DNA of 64,000 nucleotides from Pseudomonas sp. Bout1 (GTDB lineage Bacteria; Pseudomonadota; Gammaproteobacteria; Pseudomonadales; Pseudomonadaceae): NCBI RefSeq assembly GCF_034314165.1, contig NZ_JAVIWK010000001.1, positions 3,735,001 to 3,799,000 of the forward strand, read 5' to 3'. Shown piece by piece: positions 24,215 to 33,500 of this stretch (position 1 is its first letter; each line of letters starts with the position of its first letter). The notes under the pieces were generated by a model. It saw only the letters and a program-made list of their open reading frames with translations, ran no database searches and was not told where the DNA came from. The position numbers and the translations under genes were made by a program.

Positions 24215-26629
24215 CTAAAGTGCAGGCATCGAGGGCATTACCGAACGGAGCTTGGGGTTTTCCGACCGAGGAGGAAAGTGGACGGGTTGGTAGTTGTACG
24301 CCAAGTAGTGCTTATAGTCCTCGCCGGCGGGGTCCGCCGAGTAAGGGTTTTGTTTAGCTACGCGGTGCCGCCGTGCGTGTGGAAGCACCCCTTCAAGCTG
24401 TACAACACCGAGCTTGCGAACTTCGGGATCAAAAAGCGATACCAGCTCATTGATATTGAGGTCTACATTAACTTTGCCTACATACGCTTTAACCGGAACA
24501 TTCACTTCTTTCTGGAACTGCGCCGCAAATGACGCTTCACCGCCCGTCCCCGAATTACACATCAATAACCGTATATTGGCGTACTGATCTGTCTGGACGT
24601 TGTTATCCCAGAGCATGTCCAGCAACTCATCGGAGTTATACCGCATGTTGTTATAAGACATGTCGGCCACGGCCTCGCCTGCCCCGGTCTCCTGCAATTG
24701 GCCATGGGCAACAATATTGAGCCGTTCCTGGCCGTTATACGTGTCGACAAAGGTGAACAACAGATCATTGATCTTTGTCAGGTCCCTGGCATCTGTATCC
24801 AGCCTGGGAACCTTGGACGTGGCGCCGCTTTCTGCGCCCTCCATTGTGCTGCGTTTGGTACCGCTGCGCGCCTGGTGGTTCGGCCCCAGCTCAATCACCT
24901 GCGTTTCGCGAACGCCTTCCTCGCTGTCGAGGACTTTGTAAAACTCAATCGAAGCAGGCGCTGAAGAAAGGCCAGGCTTTGTCGCTTGCGACTTGGCGGC
25001 CTCAAGTGCTGTGGGGCTTTTTCCCAACCCTGGCACGCCGTGCACCAGCACCGGCGCAGCATTCAGCAGGCCAAATACGATCCGGTCAGATGCCGCCGAT
25101 TTTCCGTGTATTGCATCGTCAACACCTACGGCTGTTTCCGCGACACCCGCCGCCAGATAGACCGCGTCCACCCCGAGCGCCACCTCCGGGATGACCATCG
25201 CCAACGGCGTCAGCATCAGGGCTGCCGTCGCAGCTGCCTCCGCCACATTGATCACCCGGGACTTGGTCACATCACCGTCAGTGACGATTTCATGATTGGC
25301 ATCCGCATAAGAGCGCGTTTTTTGCCGCTGGGTCATGGTGTGAAAGGGGTCACCCGTTACAGCTTCGGTGGTGATGTAGCGTTGCGGGTCCCAGGCATTC
25401 GGCGAGGTAAATCCCCATGAGTTGGGCCTTCGCGACTCCGTCCAACCACCCAGCCCCGTGAGCGCCTGGTTCACGCCATCGGAAAAGACCCTGTTGTCCT
25501 GGTCATTTTTGGAAAAATGGGTGGCAAGCACCGCACGTTTATTCGCATCCGCCGCTTGGTCGGCCAACCAGGTCTTCATCTGGCCGACACTATCAAAGCG
25601 ATGGATGGGCGAAGCGTTACCCGGGATGTACAGCAGTGTGTGATGAATTTTCTTGCCCCTGGCGTTCAACCGGGGGCTTTTTTCAGTCACATAAATCAAG
25701 TCAGTGGAGGGTGCGCCGTCGATAGACAGCAAGCCCGTCTCAAGATTGGGATCCTTGGAATAAGGTGCCTTGAGATCCTCGAGGGTAACGTCCTCCAGGC
25801 GCTTTTCATTGCCCAGGCCAGCGGCTTGCAGGGCCATGGTCAGTTCATGGTTGCTCAAGCTGCCCTCTTTGAACTGGTTCTGTGCAGCCACCGAAAAACC
25901 CAGTTTACTCAGCTGGGTGTAGCTCTCCTCGTGGGCTGGCCAGAATTTGTCCAGGTAGCTTTTGTAAGGCGCGCTCAACGCCGTTTCCCATACCAGGCTC
26001 CGGAAATCGGCAGGCTTGAGCGCGAGTCTGTTCGAAGGTTCATAAGCGCCCTGGGCATCGGGGTCAGGCACGTTAAATATGTACTCGTGGACGTCTCTCA
26101 AACGATAGTCTGCATCAATGTGATGAAGCGTCCAGGCCAGCGGCGAAACCTTATCCAGCACGGCAAGAAGCGTCGTAGCGACGGTTGGCTTGGCGGCTGA
26201 AAGTTTATCTTCAGTATTCATACTGCGAACATTCTGCAGCGCCGCATTGGTTAATGACTGGTTATTAAGCATCCGGCCACCGGGCGGTTTGGCGTGGTCA
26301 ATGTCGTAGGTAAACGTCGCAAGGCGCGCTGTGTCCGGATTTATACTCAGCCCAAACTTATTCTTGATCGCCGCTGCAATGATGGTTGCGGAGTTTCGCC
26401 CCGGGGTCAAAAACTTATCCGTCATGCTCTCTATATAGGCCTTGACGGCGGGCTTGACCTGGATCGGACGTGAAACCAGGGCGCCTGGAATGCTTGCTGT
26501 GGCTGTTTGCGCGCCATTGGCTGGCACCCCTGCAGAAACAGGCGGGGACATGGTGCGCGAAGCATCTATTTTCGAGCTCAAATCAGATGTTACGTAACGC
26601 AGTTCAGGCATAGGACCTGTTAGCGGCAT
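24215..26629 (-). CDS. Large toxin-like protein with C-terminal caspase-fold cysteine protease-like region
   Basis: An 804-residue protein without a signal peptide; GAGAGGA precedes the ATG. The region around residues 60-440 resembles the dermonecrotic-toxin-like module common in large Pseudomonas toxins. A hydrophobic stretch near 455-500 could insert in membranes. Near the end, LNIVAHGQ (His642) and IRLLMCNSG (Cys691) lie 49 residues apart, each at the end of a beta-strand-like run. This is the arrangement of clan CD proteases such as the autoprocessing domains of MARTX and clostridial toxins. The family link is by eye; function and secretion route are unknown. It is a single gene with no visible immunity partner. 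Confidence 0.65.
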   Translation of the reverse strand: MPLTGPMPELRYVTSDLSSKIDASRTMSPPVSAGVPANGAQTATASIPGALVSRPIQVKPAVKAYIESMTDKFLTPGRNSATIIAAAIKNKFGLSINPDTARLATFTYDIDHAKPPGGRMLNNQSLTNAALQNVRSMNTEDKLSAAKPTVATTLLAVLDKVSPLAWTLHHIDADYRLRDVHEYIFNVPDPDAQGAYEPSNRLALKPADFRSLVWETALSAPYKSYLDKFWPAHEESYTQLSKLGFSVAAQNQFKEGSLSNHELTMALQAAGLGNEKRLEDVTLEDLKAPYSKDPNLETGLLSIDGAPSTDLIYVTEKSPRLNARGKKIHHTLLYIPGNASPIHRFDSVGQMKTWLADQAADANKRAVLATHFSKNDQDNRVFSDGVNQALTGLGGWTESRRPNSWGFTSPNAWDPQRYITTEAVTGDPFHTMTQRQKTRSYADANHEIVTDGDVTKSRVINVAEAAATAALMLTPLAMVIPEVALGVDAVYLAAGVAETAVGVDDAIHGKSAASDRIVFGLLNAAPVLVHGVPGLGKSPTALEAAKSQATKPGLSSAPASIEFYKVLDSEEGVRETQVIELGPNHQARSGTKRSTMEGAESGATSKVPRLDTDARDLTKINDLLFTFVDTYNGQERLNIVAHGQLQETGAGEAVADMSYNNMRYNSDELLDMLWDNNVQTDQYANIRLLMCNSGTGGEASFAAQFQKEVNVPVKAYVGKVNVDLNINELVSLFDPEVRKLGVVQLEGVLPHARRHRVAKQNPYSADPAGEDYKHYLAYNYQPVHFPPRSENPKLRSVMPSMPAL

Positions 26630-26737
26630 ACAAAATCCTCTCTAACGTATGGATATAAACCACACGTCAGTTGGTATTTTGTGCTGCTTCAGTTCCTGTA
26701 GCCCCGTATCTGGATGTTTTCGCAAACACGCCCTTAT

Positions 26738-26953
26738 TCAGGCCAGTTTCACCGACACCCGCTCCACCGCCTCCCGGGCTTCGCGCAGTTCGTGGGCGTC
26801 CTGGTTGAGCCGGTGGATGGTATTGAGCAGACGCTGGCGCAGCACTTCGTCGCTGAGTTTTTCGACGGCGCGCATCAGGTCAAAGGCCGCGGTTTCGTTA
26901 TTGTCCGCGACGGAATCAAGGGTCTTGCGCAGGTTGCGAGTGGCACGGGTCAC
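26738..26953 (-). CDS. Small conserved helical protein, function unknown
   Basis: A 71-residue charged, probably all-helical protein (MTRATRNLRKTLDSVADN). The start is a GTG with AGGAAG 7 bases upstream. Heptad-like spacing of Leu and Val suggests a coiled coil. No domain is recognised. Frames on the opposite strand are less convincing because they lack a ribosome site. Confidence 0.6.
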   Translation of the reverse strand: MTRATRNLRKTLDSVADNNETAAFDLMRAVEKLSDEVLRQRLLNTIHRLNQDAHELREAREAVERVSVKLA

Positions 26954-27070
26954 ACGTTTTCTTCCTTCATCACCAATGGGCGGGCACTTTAGGACATTTG
27001 TGTTTCAGTTTAATTTCAACCACTTGTCGTCGATTGTTGGGCCGTTGACGCAGATCAATCGAAACAGGAT

Positions 27071-27120
27071 TTGACCAATACATATGGTTATCCGTATATT
27101 CAGATTTCCGCATATTCAGA
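27071..27120 (+). promoter_or_regulatory. ars promoter with ArsR operator-like direct repeat
   Basis: TTGACC (27071-27076) and TATATT (27095-27100) are spaced 18 bp and look like a sigma-70 promoter. Overlapping it are two 14-bp copies, TCCGTATATTCAGA (27091) and TCCGCATATTCAGA (27107), differing at one base and 16 bp apart. Their position over the -10 and start fits repression by ArsR. Confidence 0.65.
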
Positions 27121-27130
27121 GGCGCTGACC

Positions 27131-27487
27131 ATGTCAGATCTTTTTTCCCCGCCCAATGTCTTCAAATGCCTGGCCGATGCCACCCGCGCGCGCCTCGCGC
27201 TGTTGATCCTGCGCGAAGGCGAACTTTGCGTGTGTGAGCTGATCCATGCTCTGGACGACAGCCAACCGAAAATCTCCCGCCACCTGGCGCAACTGCGCAG
27301 TTGCGGGTTGCTGCTGGACCGTCGCCAGGGCCAGTGGATTTACTACCGCCTCAACCCGGCCTTGCCCGAATGGGTGACGGCGGTGCTCGACACCACGCTG
27401 CAAGCCAACCAGGCCTGGTTGAAAACCGACGCCCAGCGCCTGGACACCATGGGCGACCGCCCACAACGGGCCAGCGCCTGCTGCTGA
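27131..27487 (+). CDS. arsR: Arsenic-responsive repressor ArsR
   Basis: A 118-residue winged-helix repressor. The metalloid site ELCVCEL is present, followed by the recognition helix region DSQPKISRHLAQLRSCGLL. The C-terminus ends in a Cys-Cys pair. The ATG at 27131 is chosen because the upstream extension runs through the promoter. It heads the arsRBCH operon and probably represses it until arsenite binds. Confidence 0.93.
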   Translation: MSDLFSPPNVFKCLADATRARLALLILREGELCVCELIHALDDSQPKISRHLAQLRSCGLLLDRRQGQWIYYRLNPALPEWVTAVLDTTLQANQAWLKTDAQRLDTMGDRPQRASACC

Positions 27488-27505
27488 CCCTGCGGAGAGC
27501 TTCTT

Positions 27506-28789
27506 ATGCTTGTTGCCGTTGCTATTTTTTTGTTCACCATCATCCTGGTCATCTGGCAGCCCAAGGGCCTGGGCGTCGGCTGGAGCGCCACGCTGGGCGC
27601 GATCCTGGCGTTGGCCCTTGGGGTTATCAGCCTGGCCGACATTCCGGTGGTGTGGCACATCATCTGGAACGCCACCTTGACGTTCGTCGCGCTGATCATC
27701 ATTAGCCTGCTGCTGGATGAGGCGGGCTTTTTTGCCTGGGCCGCGTTGCATGTGGCGCGCTGGGGCCATGGGCGCGGCCGGCGATTGTTCGCGTATATGG
27801 TGCTGCTGGGTGCGCTGGTGTCGGCGCTGTTCGCCAACGATGGCGCAGCGTTGATTCTCACACCCATCGTGATGTCGATGCTGTTGGCGTTGCGTTTTTC
27901 ACCGGCCACGACCCTGGCGTTCGTCATGGGCGCCGGGTTTATCGCCGACACCGCGAGCCTGCCGCTGGTGGTCTCCAACCTGGTCAACATCGTGTCTGCC
28001 GACTACTTCAAGATCGGCTTCAACGAATACGCCGCCGTGATGGTGCCGGTGAACCTGGTAAGCGTTGCCGCCACACTTGCGGTATTGCTGTGGTTTTTCC
28101 GTCGCGACATCCCCCAAACCTATGACCCGGCAGACCTCGACGACCCTGCCAGTGCGATCCATGACCGGGCGACGTTCCGCGCCGGATGGTGGGTGCTGGG
28201 CATCCTGCTGGTGGGTTGCTTTGCCCTGGAACCGCTGGGCATTCCCATCAGTGCGATTTCCGCCGCCTGCGCCACCTTGCTGCTGGTGATCGCCGCCAAG
28301 GGCCACAGGATTTCCACGCGCAAGGTGCTGAAGGAAGCACCGTGGCAAATCGTAATCTTCTCCCTGGGCATGTATCTGGTGGTCTACGGCCTGCGTAACG
28401 CCGGGCTGACCAACTACCTCGCGACCTGGCTCGATACCTTCGCCAGCTATGGCGTGTGGGGCGCGGCGCTGGGCACCGGTGTACTCACCGCGCTGCTGTC
28501 TTCGGCGATGAACAACCTGCCAACCGTGCTGATCGGTGCGCTCTCCATCGAGGCCAGCCACGCGGTGGGCCTGGTCAAGGACGCGATGATCTACGCCAAC
28601 GTGATCGGCAGCGACCTCGGCCCCAAAATCACCCCTATCGGCAGCCTGGCTACCTTGCTCTGGCTGCACATCCTGGCGCGCAAAGGCATCACCATCACTT
28701 GGGGTTACTACTTCAAGGTGGGCATTGTGCTGACCTTGCCGGTGCTGCTGATCACCCTCGCCGCCCTCGCCCTGCGCCTGAGTTTCTGA
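27506..28789 (+). CDS. arsB: Arsenite efflux pump ArsB
   Basis: A 427-residue, roughly 12-helix inner membrane transporter that expels arsenite or antimonite. ArsB features include [37 protein letters not shown] and [15 protein letters not shown]. It starts 18 bp after arsR with GGAGAG upstream and belongs to the ArsB rather than the Acr3 family. Confidence 0.95.
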   Translation: MLVAVAIFLFTIILVIWQPKGLGVGWSATLGAILALALGVISLADIPVVWHIIWNATLTFVALIIISLLLDEAGFFAWAALHVARWGHGRGRRLFAYMVLLGALVSALFANDGAALILTPIVMSMLLALRFSPATTLAFVMGAGFIADTASLPLVVSNLVNIVSADYFKIGFNEYAAVMVPVNLVSVAATLAVLLWFFRRDIPQTYDPADLDDPASAIHDRATFRAGWWVLGILLVGCFALEPLGIPISAISAACATLLLVIAAKGHRISTRKVLKEAPWQIVIFSLGMYLVVYGLRNAGLTNYLATWLDTFASYGVWGAALGTGVLTALLSSAMNNLPTVLIGALSIEASHAVGLVKDAMIYANVIGSDLGPKITPIGSLATLLWLHILARKGITITWGYYFKVGIVLTLPVLLITLAALALRLSF

Positions 28790-28802
28790 TGGAGTCCAAT
28801 CA

Positions 28803-29273
28803 ATGAAAGTCCTGTTCATGTGCACCGCCAACAGCTGCCGAAGCATTCTCTCGCAAGCAGTGTTCAATCACTTGGCACCGCAGGGTTTCCAGGCTATCAG
28901 CTCCGGCAGTTTCCCCAAGGGCCAGGTGCTGCCCCGCAGCCTCACCACGTTGAAAGCCGCCGGCATCAGCACCGAAGGGTTGTACAGCAAGGGTAATGAC
29001 GCTTTTGAAGGCAGCCCGCCGGACGTCGTTATCACTGTGTGCGACAAGGCTGCCGGCGAAGCCTGCCCGGTGTATTTCGGCCCGGCGCTCAAGGCGCATT
29101 GGGGGCTTGAAGATCCGTCCGATGTTCAAGGTGATGAGGCTCAGGTCGACGCCGCGTTTCACGCCACCCTGGAAATCATCGAACGCCGCTGCCGGGCTTT
29201 TTTCGAGCTCCCGTTCGCCAGCCTGAACCCCATCGAACTCAAGGCCGAGCTTGATCGCATTGCCACGTTATAA
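28803..29273 (+). CDS. arsC: Arsenate reductase ArsC (low-molecular-weight phosphatase type)
   Basis: A 156-residue thioredoxin-coupled reductase converting arsenate to arsenite for export by ArsB. The P-loop CTANSCRS (Cys7 to Arg13) lies at the N-terminus, and further Cys occur in VITVCDKAAGEACPV, giving the relay cysteines of this class. It is 13 bp downstream of arsB with GGAG upstream. Confidence 0.94.
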   Translation: MKVLFMCTANSCRSILSQAVFNHLAPQGFQAISSGSFPKGQVLPRSLTTLKAAGISTEGLYSKGNDAFEGSPPDVVITVCDKAAGEACPVYFGPALKAHWGLEDPSDVQGDEAQVDAAFHATLEIIERRCRAFFELPFASLNPIELKAELDRIATL

Positions 29274-29285
29274 CCGGAGAACCTG

Positions 29286-29966
29286 ATGAGCACCCTGCCC
29301 AACCTGAACCACACCCTGTCCCCGCCTCAGCAACTTGAACAACCGCCACGCATCCTGCTGCTCTACGGGTCCACCCGCCCGCGCTCCTTCAGCCGCTTGC
29401 TGGTGGAAGAAGCCGCGCGCCTGTTGCAGCATTTTGGCGCCCAGACGCGCATCTTCAACCCGTCGGGTTTGCCGCTGCCGGATGATGCCCCGGGCGATCA
29501 TCCCAAGGTCCAGGAACTGCTGGAGCTGATGCAGTGGTCCGAAGGCCAGGTCTGGTGTTCACCGGAGCGCCACGGCTCGATGTCGGCGGTGTTCAAGGCG
29601 CAACTCGACTGGGTGCCACTGGCCCTCGGCGCAGTACGTCCAACCCAGGGCAAAACCCTGGCGGTAATGCAGGTGTCCGGCGGCTCGCAGTCGTTCAATA
29701 CCGTCAACCAGTTGCGGGTGCTGGGACGCTGGATGCGCATGTTCACCATCCCCAATCAATCGTCGGTGCCCAAGGCCTTTATGGAGTTCGACGATCAGGA
29801 CCGCATGAAGCCGTCCGCACTCTATGACCGCGTGGTGGATGTGATGGAAGAGCTGGTGAAGTTCACTCTGCTGCTGCGTGATCGCCCAGACCTGGTGGAC
29901 CGTTATTCGGAGCGCAAAGAGAGTAGCGAGGCGCTGTCGAAACGAGTCAATCAACGGTCGATCTAA
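29286..29966 (+). CDS. arsH: ArsH NADPH-dependent FMN reductase
   Basis: A 226-residue flavoprotein of the ArsH family, which oxidises trivalent organoarsenicals. The FMN-binding loop [13 protein letters not shown] and the motifs [20 protein letters not shown] and [15 protein letters not shown] are typical. It is the last gene of the ars operon, 12 bp after arsC. Confidence 0.94.
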   Translation: MSTLPNLNHTLSPPQQLEQPPRILLLYGSTRPRSFSRLLVEEAARLLQHFGAQTRIFNPSGLPLPDDAPGDHPKVQELLELMQWSEGQVWCSPERHGSMSAVFKAQLDWVPLALGAVRPTQGKTLAVMQVSGGSQSFNTVNQLRVLGRWMRMFTIPNQSSVPKAFMEFDDQDRMKPSALYDRVVDVMEELVKFTLLLRDRPDLVDRYSERKESSEALSKRVNQRSI

Positions 29967-30016
29967 AGGCCTTTTGCGGCGTATGCTCGCGTGCACCGTC
30001 ACTGCGAGCCATTTCA

Positions 30017-30808
30017 ATGAGTTCCATGCTGCATGCCTGGCTGGGCAACTACGAAGTCAGCAGTACCGCCTGCACCGGCCTGACGTTTGCCCGCCACAGC
30101 CATGATGAATGCGTGATCGGTGTCAACCTGCTCGGTGAGGAACAGGTGTGGCTCGACCGCCGTACATTCGTGGCCGGGCCCGGCAGCATTACCTTGTACA
30201 ACCCCGGGCAAATTCAGGGCGGCGGCGCGGCCGAGGGTCAGCCGTGGCGGTTTGTCAGCCTGTATGCGGGGGCTGATCAGTTGGCAACTGACCTGGGGCT
30301 GGCGCACCTGGAATTCGACCGCTCGCTGTGCTTCCAGCCGGAACTGGCGATGAAACTTGCCGGCGCGATTGAAGGTTCGTTAAGTGCCGATCCGCTGGCC
30401 CGGGCGCTGAGTGAAGACGCCTTGGTTATACTGCTTGGCGACGTGGTCAGTTGCAGCGGCGTGCGCTTGCCCGGTAGCACTGCGGTCGGGCGTGGGCTGG
30501 TGATCAAGGCCCAGGAGTGGCTGGCTGAAAACCTGCATCAGGCCGTGGCACTCGACACCCTGGGTGAAGAGTTGGGCCTGTCGAAATTCCATCTGCTGCG
30601 GGCTTTTCAGAAAGACACCGGGCTCAGTCCGCGCCAGTGGGCGATGCAATTGCGTACCCGGCGCGCCAAGGGTCTGCTGCGCTCAGGTGTTGCGGCGTCG
30701 CAGGTTGCCCACACCTTGGGGTTTGCTGACCAGAGCCATCTGAACCGGCATTTTCGTGCGGCCTACGGCATTACGCCGGGTCGCTATCAAAGCGTGCTCA
30801 AAGGCTGA
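30017..30808 (+). CDS. AraC family transcriptional regulator
   Basis: A 263-residue regulator with an N-terminal cupin-type sensor (HSHDECVIGVNLLGEEQVWLD) and a C-terminal double helix-turn-helix (ALDTLGEELGLSKFHLLRAFQ, ASQVAHTLGFADQSHLNRHFR). The closest neighbour in the same direction is a LysE exporter, a common pairing in which the regulator controls export. The start has only a weak ribosome site. Confidence 0.9.
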   Translation: MSSMLHAWLGNYEVSSTACTGLTFARHSHDECVIGVNLLGEEQVWLDRRTFVAGPGSITLYNPGQIQGGGAAEGQPWRFVSLYAGADQLATDLGLAHLEFDRSLCFQPELAMKLAGAIEGSLSADPLARALSEDALVILLGDVVSCSGVRLPGSTAVGRGLVIKAQEWLAENLHQAVALDTLGEELGLSKFHLLRAFQKDTGLSPRQWAMQLRTRRAKGLLRSGVAASQVAHTLGFADQSHLNRHFRAAYGITPGRYQSVLKG

Positions 30809-30863
30809 AAAGCGCAATCTGGTTCAAGACGCGTTACGGCCACTTGCCCAAACTATCGGCGTT

Positions 30864-30959
30864 CACTGTAGCAGCCAGCTTGCTTGCGAAGATGATGCGA
30901 GGAACCTGGCGCGCTGCGGTGTCTGTGAGTTTTTCGCGAGCAAGCTCGCTCCTACAGTG
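30864..30959. repeat. REPIN-type extragenic palindrome pair
   Basis: The outer ends CACTGTAG and CTACAGTG pair, with inner arms AGCTTGCTTGCGAA and TTCGCGAGCAAGCTCGCT. The element ends 9 bp before the lysE start codon. The sequence type is common in fluorescent pseudomonads. Confidence 0.8.
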
Positions 30960-30968
30960 GTATTGCGC

Positions 30969-31580
30969 ATGTTGACGATCTTTTTTTCGGCGCTGGTGTT
31001 TGGTTTTGTGTTTTGCCTGTCACCGGGGGCGGTGCTGGCGGAGACCCTGCGGCGTGGGCTGCTGCACGGGTTTACACCGGCGTTGTTGGTGCAGATTGGC
31101 TCACTGGTGGGGGATGCTGTGTGGGCGGTGATTGGCCTTACGGGTATGGCGTTGTTGATTCAGCATGAGTCGGTGCGGGTGCCGCTGACGGCGGTGTGCG
31201 GGTTGTATCTGGCCTGGCTTGGGGGGCGCAGTTTGGTGGATGCCTGGCGCTTGCCGGAAGCCGACGGTGCGCCGGCCAGGTCCGGGCGGAATGCGCTGGC
31301 GGTAGGGGCGGCCATTTCCCTGGCTAACCCGAAGAACATTGTTTATTGGGGCGCGCTGGGTAGTGCGCTGTCGGGGATAGTCGGGGCTACGCCGAGCCAT
31401 GGGCAGACATTGATGTTTTTTGCGGGGTTTATGTTGGCGTCGGTGATGTCGTGTTTTCTGATTGCGGCGTTGGTCAATTTGTTGCGCCGCAATGCGTCGC
31501 CGATGTGGCAGAGGGTCAGCTATGGTGCTTGTGGTGTGGTGCTGTTGTATCTGGCGATTCTGGCGTTGCGTGCGATTTGA
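30969..31580 (+). CDS. LysE family amino acid exporter
   Basis: A 203-residue membrane protein with about six helices. The N-terminal GFVFCLSPGAVLAETLRRGLLHGF and the later NPKNIVYWGALGSAL are typical of the LysE/RhtB superfamily. No Shine-Dalgarno sequence precedes the ATG because a REPIN abuts it. It is probably controlled by the AraC gene upstream; the substrate is unknown. Confidence 0.85.
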   Translation: MLTIFFSALVFGFVFCLSPGAVLAETLRRGLLHGFTPALLVQIGSLVGDAVWAVIGLTGMALLIQHESVRVPLTAVCGLYLAWLGGRSLVDAWRLPEADGAPARSGRNALAVGAAISLANPKNIVYWGALGSALSGIVGATPSHGQTLMFFAGFMLASVMSCFLIAALVNLLRRNASPMWQRVSYGACGVVLLYLAILALRAI

Positions 31581-31627
31581 GTATGGCTAGCACGGCGGCC
31601 TGAGTGTTAAAAACACGGGCAAAAGCT

Positions 31628-31712
31628 GTAGGAGCCGGCTTGCCGGCGATGCTGGCACCTCGGTGTATCAGGTACACCCGGTTGACGCCATCGCCGGCAA
31701 GCCAGCTCCTAC
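31628..31712. repeat. REPIN element
   Basis: The arms GTAGGAGCCGGCTTGCCGGC and GCCGGCAAGCCAGCTCCTAC face each other across a 45-bp interior. The interior (CACCTCGGTGTATCAGG) is nearly the same as in the element at 43156. It lies between convergent lysE and the antiporter gene. Confidence 0.85.
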
Positions 31713-31730
31713 CGTGGGCCGTGGCAGCCA

Positions 31731-33431
31731 TTACCGCGCAAGCACCATGGCAAAATACCCAAACACTGTGAGCAAAATCCCCGACACCGCGTACGCCACC
31801 GGAAACCCGATCCACGGCACCGTACTGTCAATTTCCTTGGCCGCCTCCCGCGCCGGCCCCGAATGACTGCGCGCCCCGGCCACCCCGCCCATGAGAATCG
31901 CCGGGTTGATCTTGAACACATGAAACCCCACCGCCCAAACAATAAACGGCGGGATCGTGCACGCCACAAACCCCAACAAAAAGATCTTCAACGCAATGAT
32001 CGCACTGATCTGCGAAACCAGGTTCGCCCCCGCATTCACGCCCACAATCGCGACAAAGAAGATCAACCCCATGTCCTCGAGAATGTTACGCGCCGCATTC
32101 GGCGTATTGCCGAAAAACCGCACCCGCGACACCAGCGACGAAACGATAATCCCCGACACCAGCAACCCGCCCGCATTCCCCAGGCCCACCGCCGCACCGA
32201 ACGCCGGCACCTGAATCAGGCCAATCAACAACCCCAGCACCATGCCCAACGACAGTGTGAGCAAGTCGGTGGCCGTACTCGCCCGCCCCGCCTTGCCCAA
32301 CAACGCCGTAGCCTTGTCGATGGCACTGCGCAACCCGATCAGGTGCAGCACATCCAGGCGTTGCAGACGGGTTTCCAGCCCCACCGGAATCGGCGCACCG
32401 CCCCGCTCAATGCCCACCAACTGCACCTGCCCGGCAATCGATGACTGGCTGAATTCCTTCAGTGCCTTGCCCACTGCGTCCTTGTGCGTGACCAGGATCA
32501 CCGCTTCGTCCAGCGGTATATTCAGCGCCCGTGCATCCGGCACCTCCGGCCCGATAAGCCCCATGTGGTCGGTCAGCGCATCCAGGCTGCCGCCCAGGGC
32601 AATCACGTCGCCCAACTGCAACACCAACGCAGGGTCGGCCCCCAGCAATTGATCACCCCGTTCGACATTCTCGATCTGGTACAGCGCAAAGCGCTCGCGA
32701 AACTGCGCGATGCTCTGCCCCACGAGTTCCGCGTTCACCAGCCGATAAGCCCGTAGGTCAAACGGGCGGTAACCGCTCAGTCCGGCATCGTCGACGTTCG
32801 GTACGCCGTGCTCCACCTCAAACGCTTTGGCCGCCTTGCGCGCATCTACGCCCCACCAGCGCGGCAGGTATTTGCAGATCAAAATGATGCCGACCGTGCC
32901 CCAGATATAGGTGATGCCGTAAGACAGCGCGATCATCGCGGTGGCCGCCGCCGCAGTGGTGCCCGGCGGCAGCGGCACCACGCCCGAGGTAATCGCCTGT
33001 TCGGCAGAACCAATGGCTGCGGACATGGTTTGCGAGCCGGCGAGAATCCCGCCCGCGGCGCCCACCGGCAGCGCTAGCAAGCGCACCCCCAGCACCACGA
33101 TGCCCAACCCCAGGAACGAAGACAGAATCGCCAGGAAGGTGAACTTCAGGCCGTCGCCCTTGAGGCTGTTGATGAACGAAGGCCCCACGCGCAGCCCCAC
33201 GCCGTACATGAACAGGTAATAAAACAAGCTCTTGGTGAAGTTATCGAGTTCGAAATGCACGCCGTAGTAAGACGCCCACGTCGCAATCGCACAGCCAATA
33301 ACGATGGCCCCGGCCACCGCGCCCAGGCCGTAGCCCTTGATGGTGCCGCGCCCGACCCAGACGGACAGGCCAACCACCAGGAACAGCAGGATGTAGGGGT
33401 TGTCGTGCAGGAAAGTAAAGAAAGCAGTCAC
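31731..33431 (-). CDS. Aspartate:alanine exchanger family (AspT/YidE/YbjL) antiporter
   Basis: A 566-residue membrane protein with two hydrophobic halves (each with the GxxxG-rich family duplication; VGPSFINSLKGDG, GVNAGANLVSQ) flanking two soluble TrkA-C-like domains (VGQSIAQFRERFALYQI). This is the architecture of the AAEx family, which exchanges an amino acid for its decarboxylation product. It follows a glutamate decarboxylase gene by 69 bp, so glutamate/GABA exchange is the likely role (inference). A GTG at 33467 is an alternative start. Confidence 0.87.
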   Translation of the reverse strand: MTAFFTFLHDNPYILLFLVVGLSVWVGRGTIKGYGLGAVAGAIVIGCAIATWASYYGVHFELDNFTKSLFYYLFMYGVGLRVGPSFINSLKGDGLKFTFLAILSSFLGLGIVVLGVRLLALPVGAAGGILAGSQTMSAAIGSAEQAITSGVVPLPPGTTAAAATAMIALSYGITYIWGTVGIILICKYLPRWWGVDARKAAKAFEVEHGVPNVDDAGLSGYRPFDLRAYRLVNAELVGQSIAQFRERFALYQIENVERGDQLLGADPALVLQLGDVIALGGSLDALTDHMGLIGPEVPDARALNIPLDEAVILVTHKDAVGKALKEFSQSSIAGQVQLVGIERGGAPIPVGLETRLQRLDVLHLIGLRSAIDKATALLGKAGRASTATDLLTLSLGMVLGLLIGLIQVPAFGAAVGLGNAGGLLVSGIIVSSLVSRVRFFGNTPNAARNILEDMGLIFFVAIVGVNAGANLVSQISAIIALKIFLLGFVACTIPPFIVWAVGFHVFKINPAILMGGVAGARSHSGPAREAAKEIDSTVPWIGFPVAYAVSGILLTVFGYFAMVLAR

Positions 33432-33500
33432 GATGATTCGTACCTGGCGATGCAACGCTAAAGGCACCGGGCCTCAAGGCCCGGTGGGTGTTCAGTGCGT

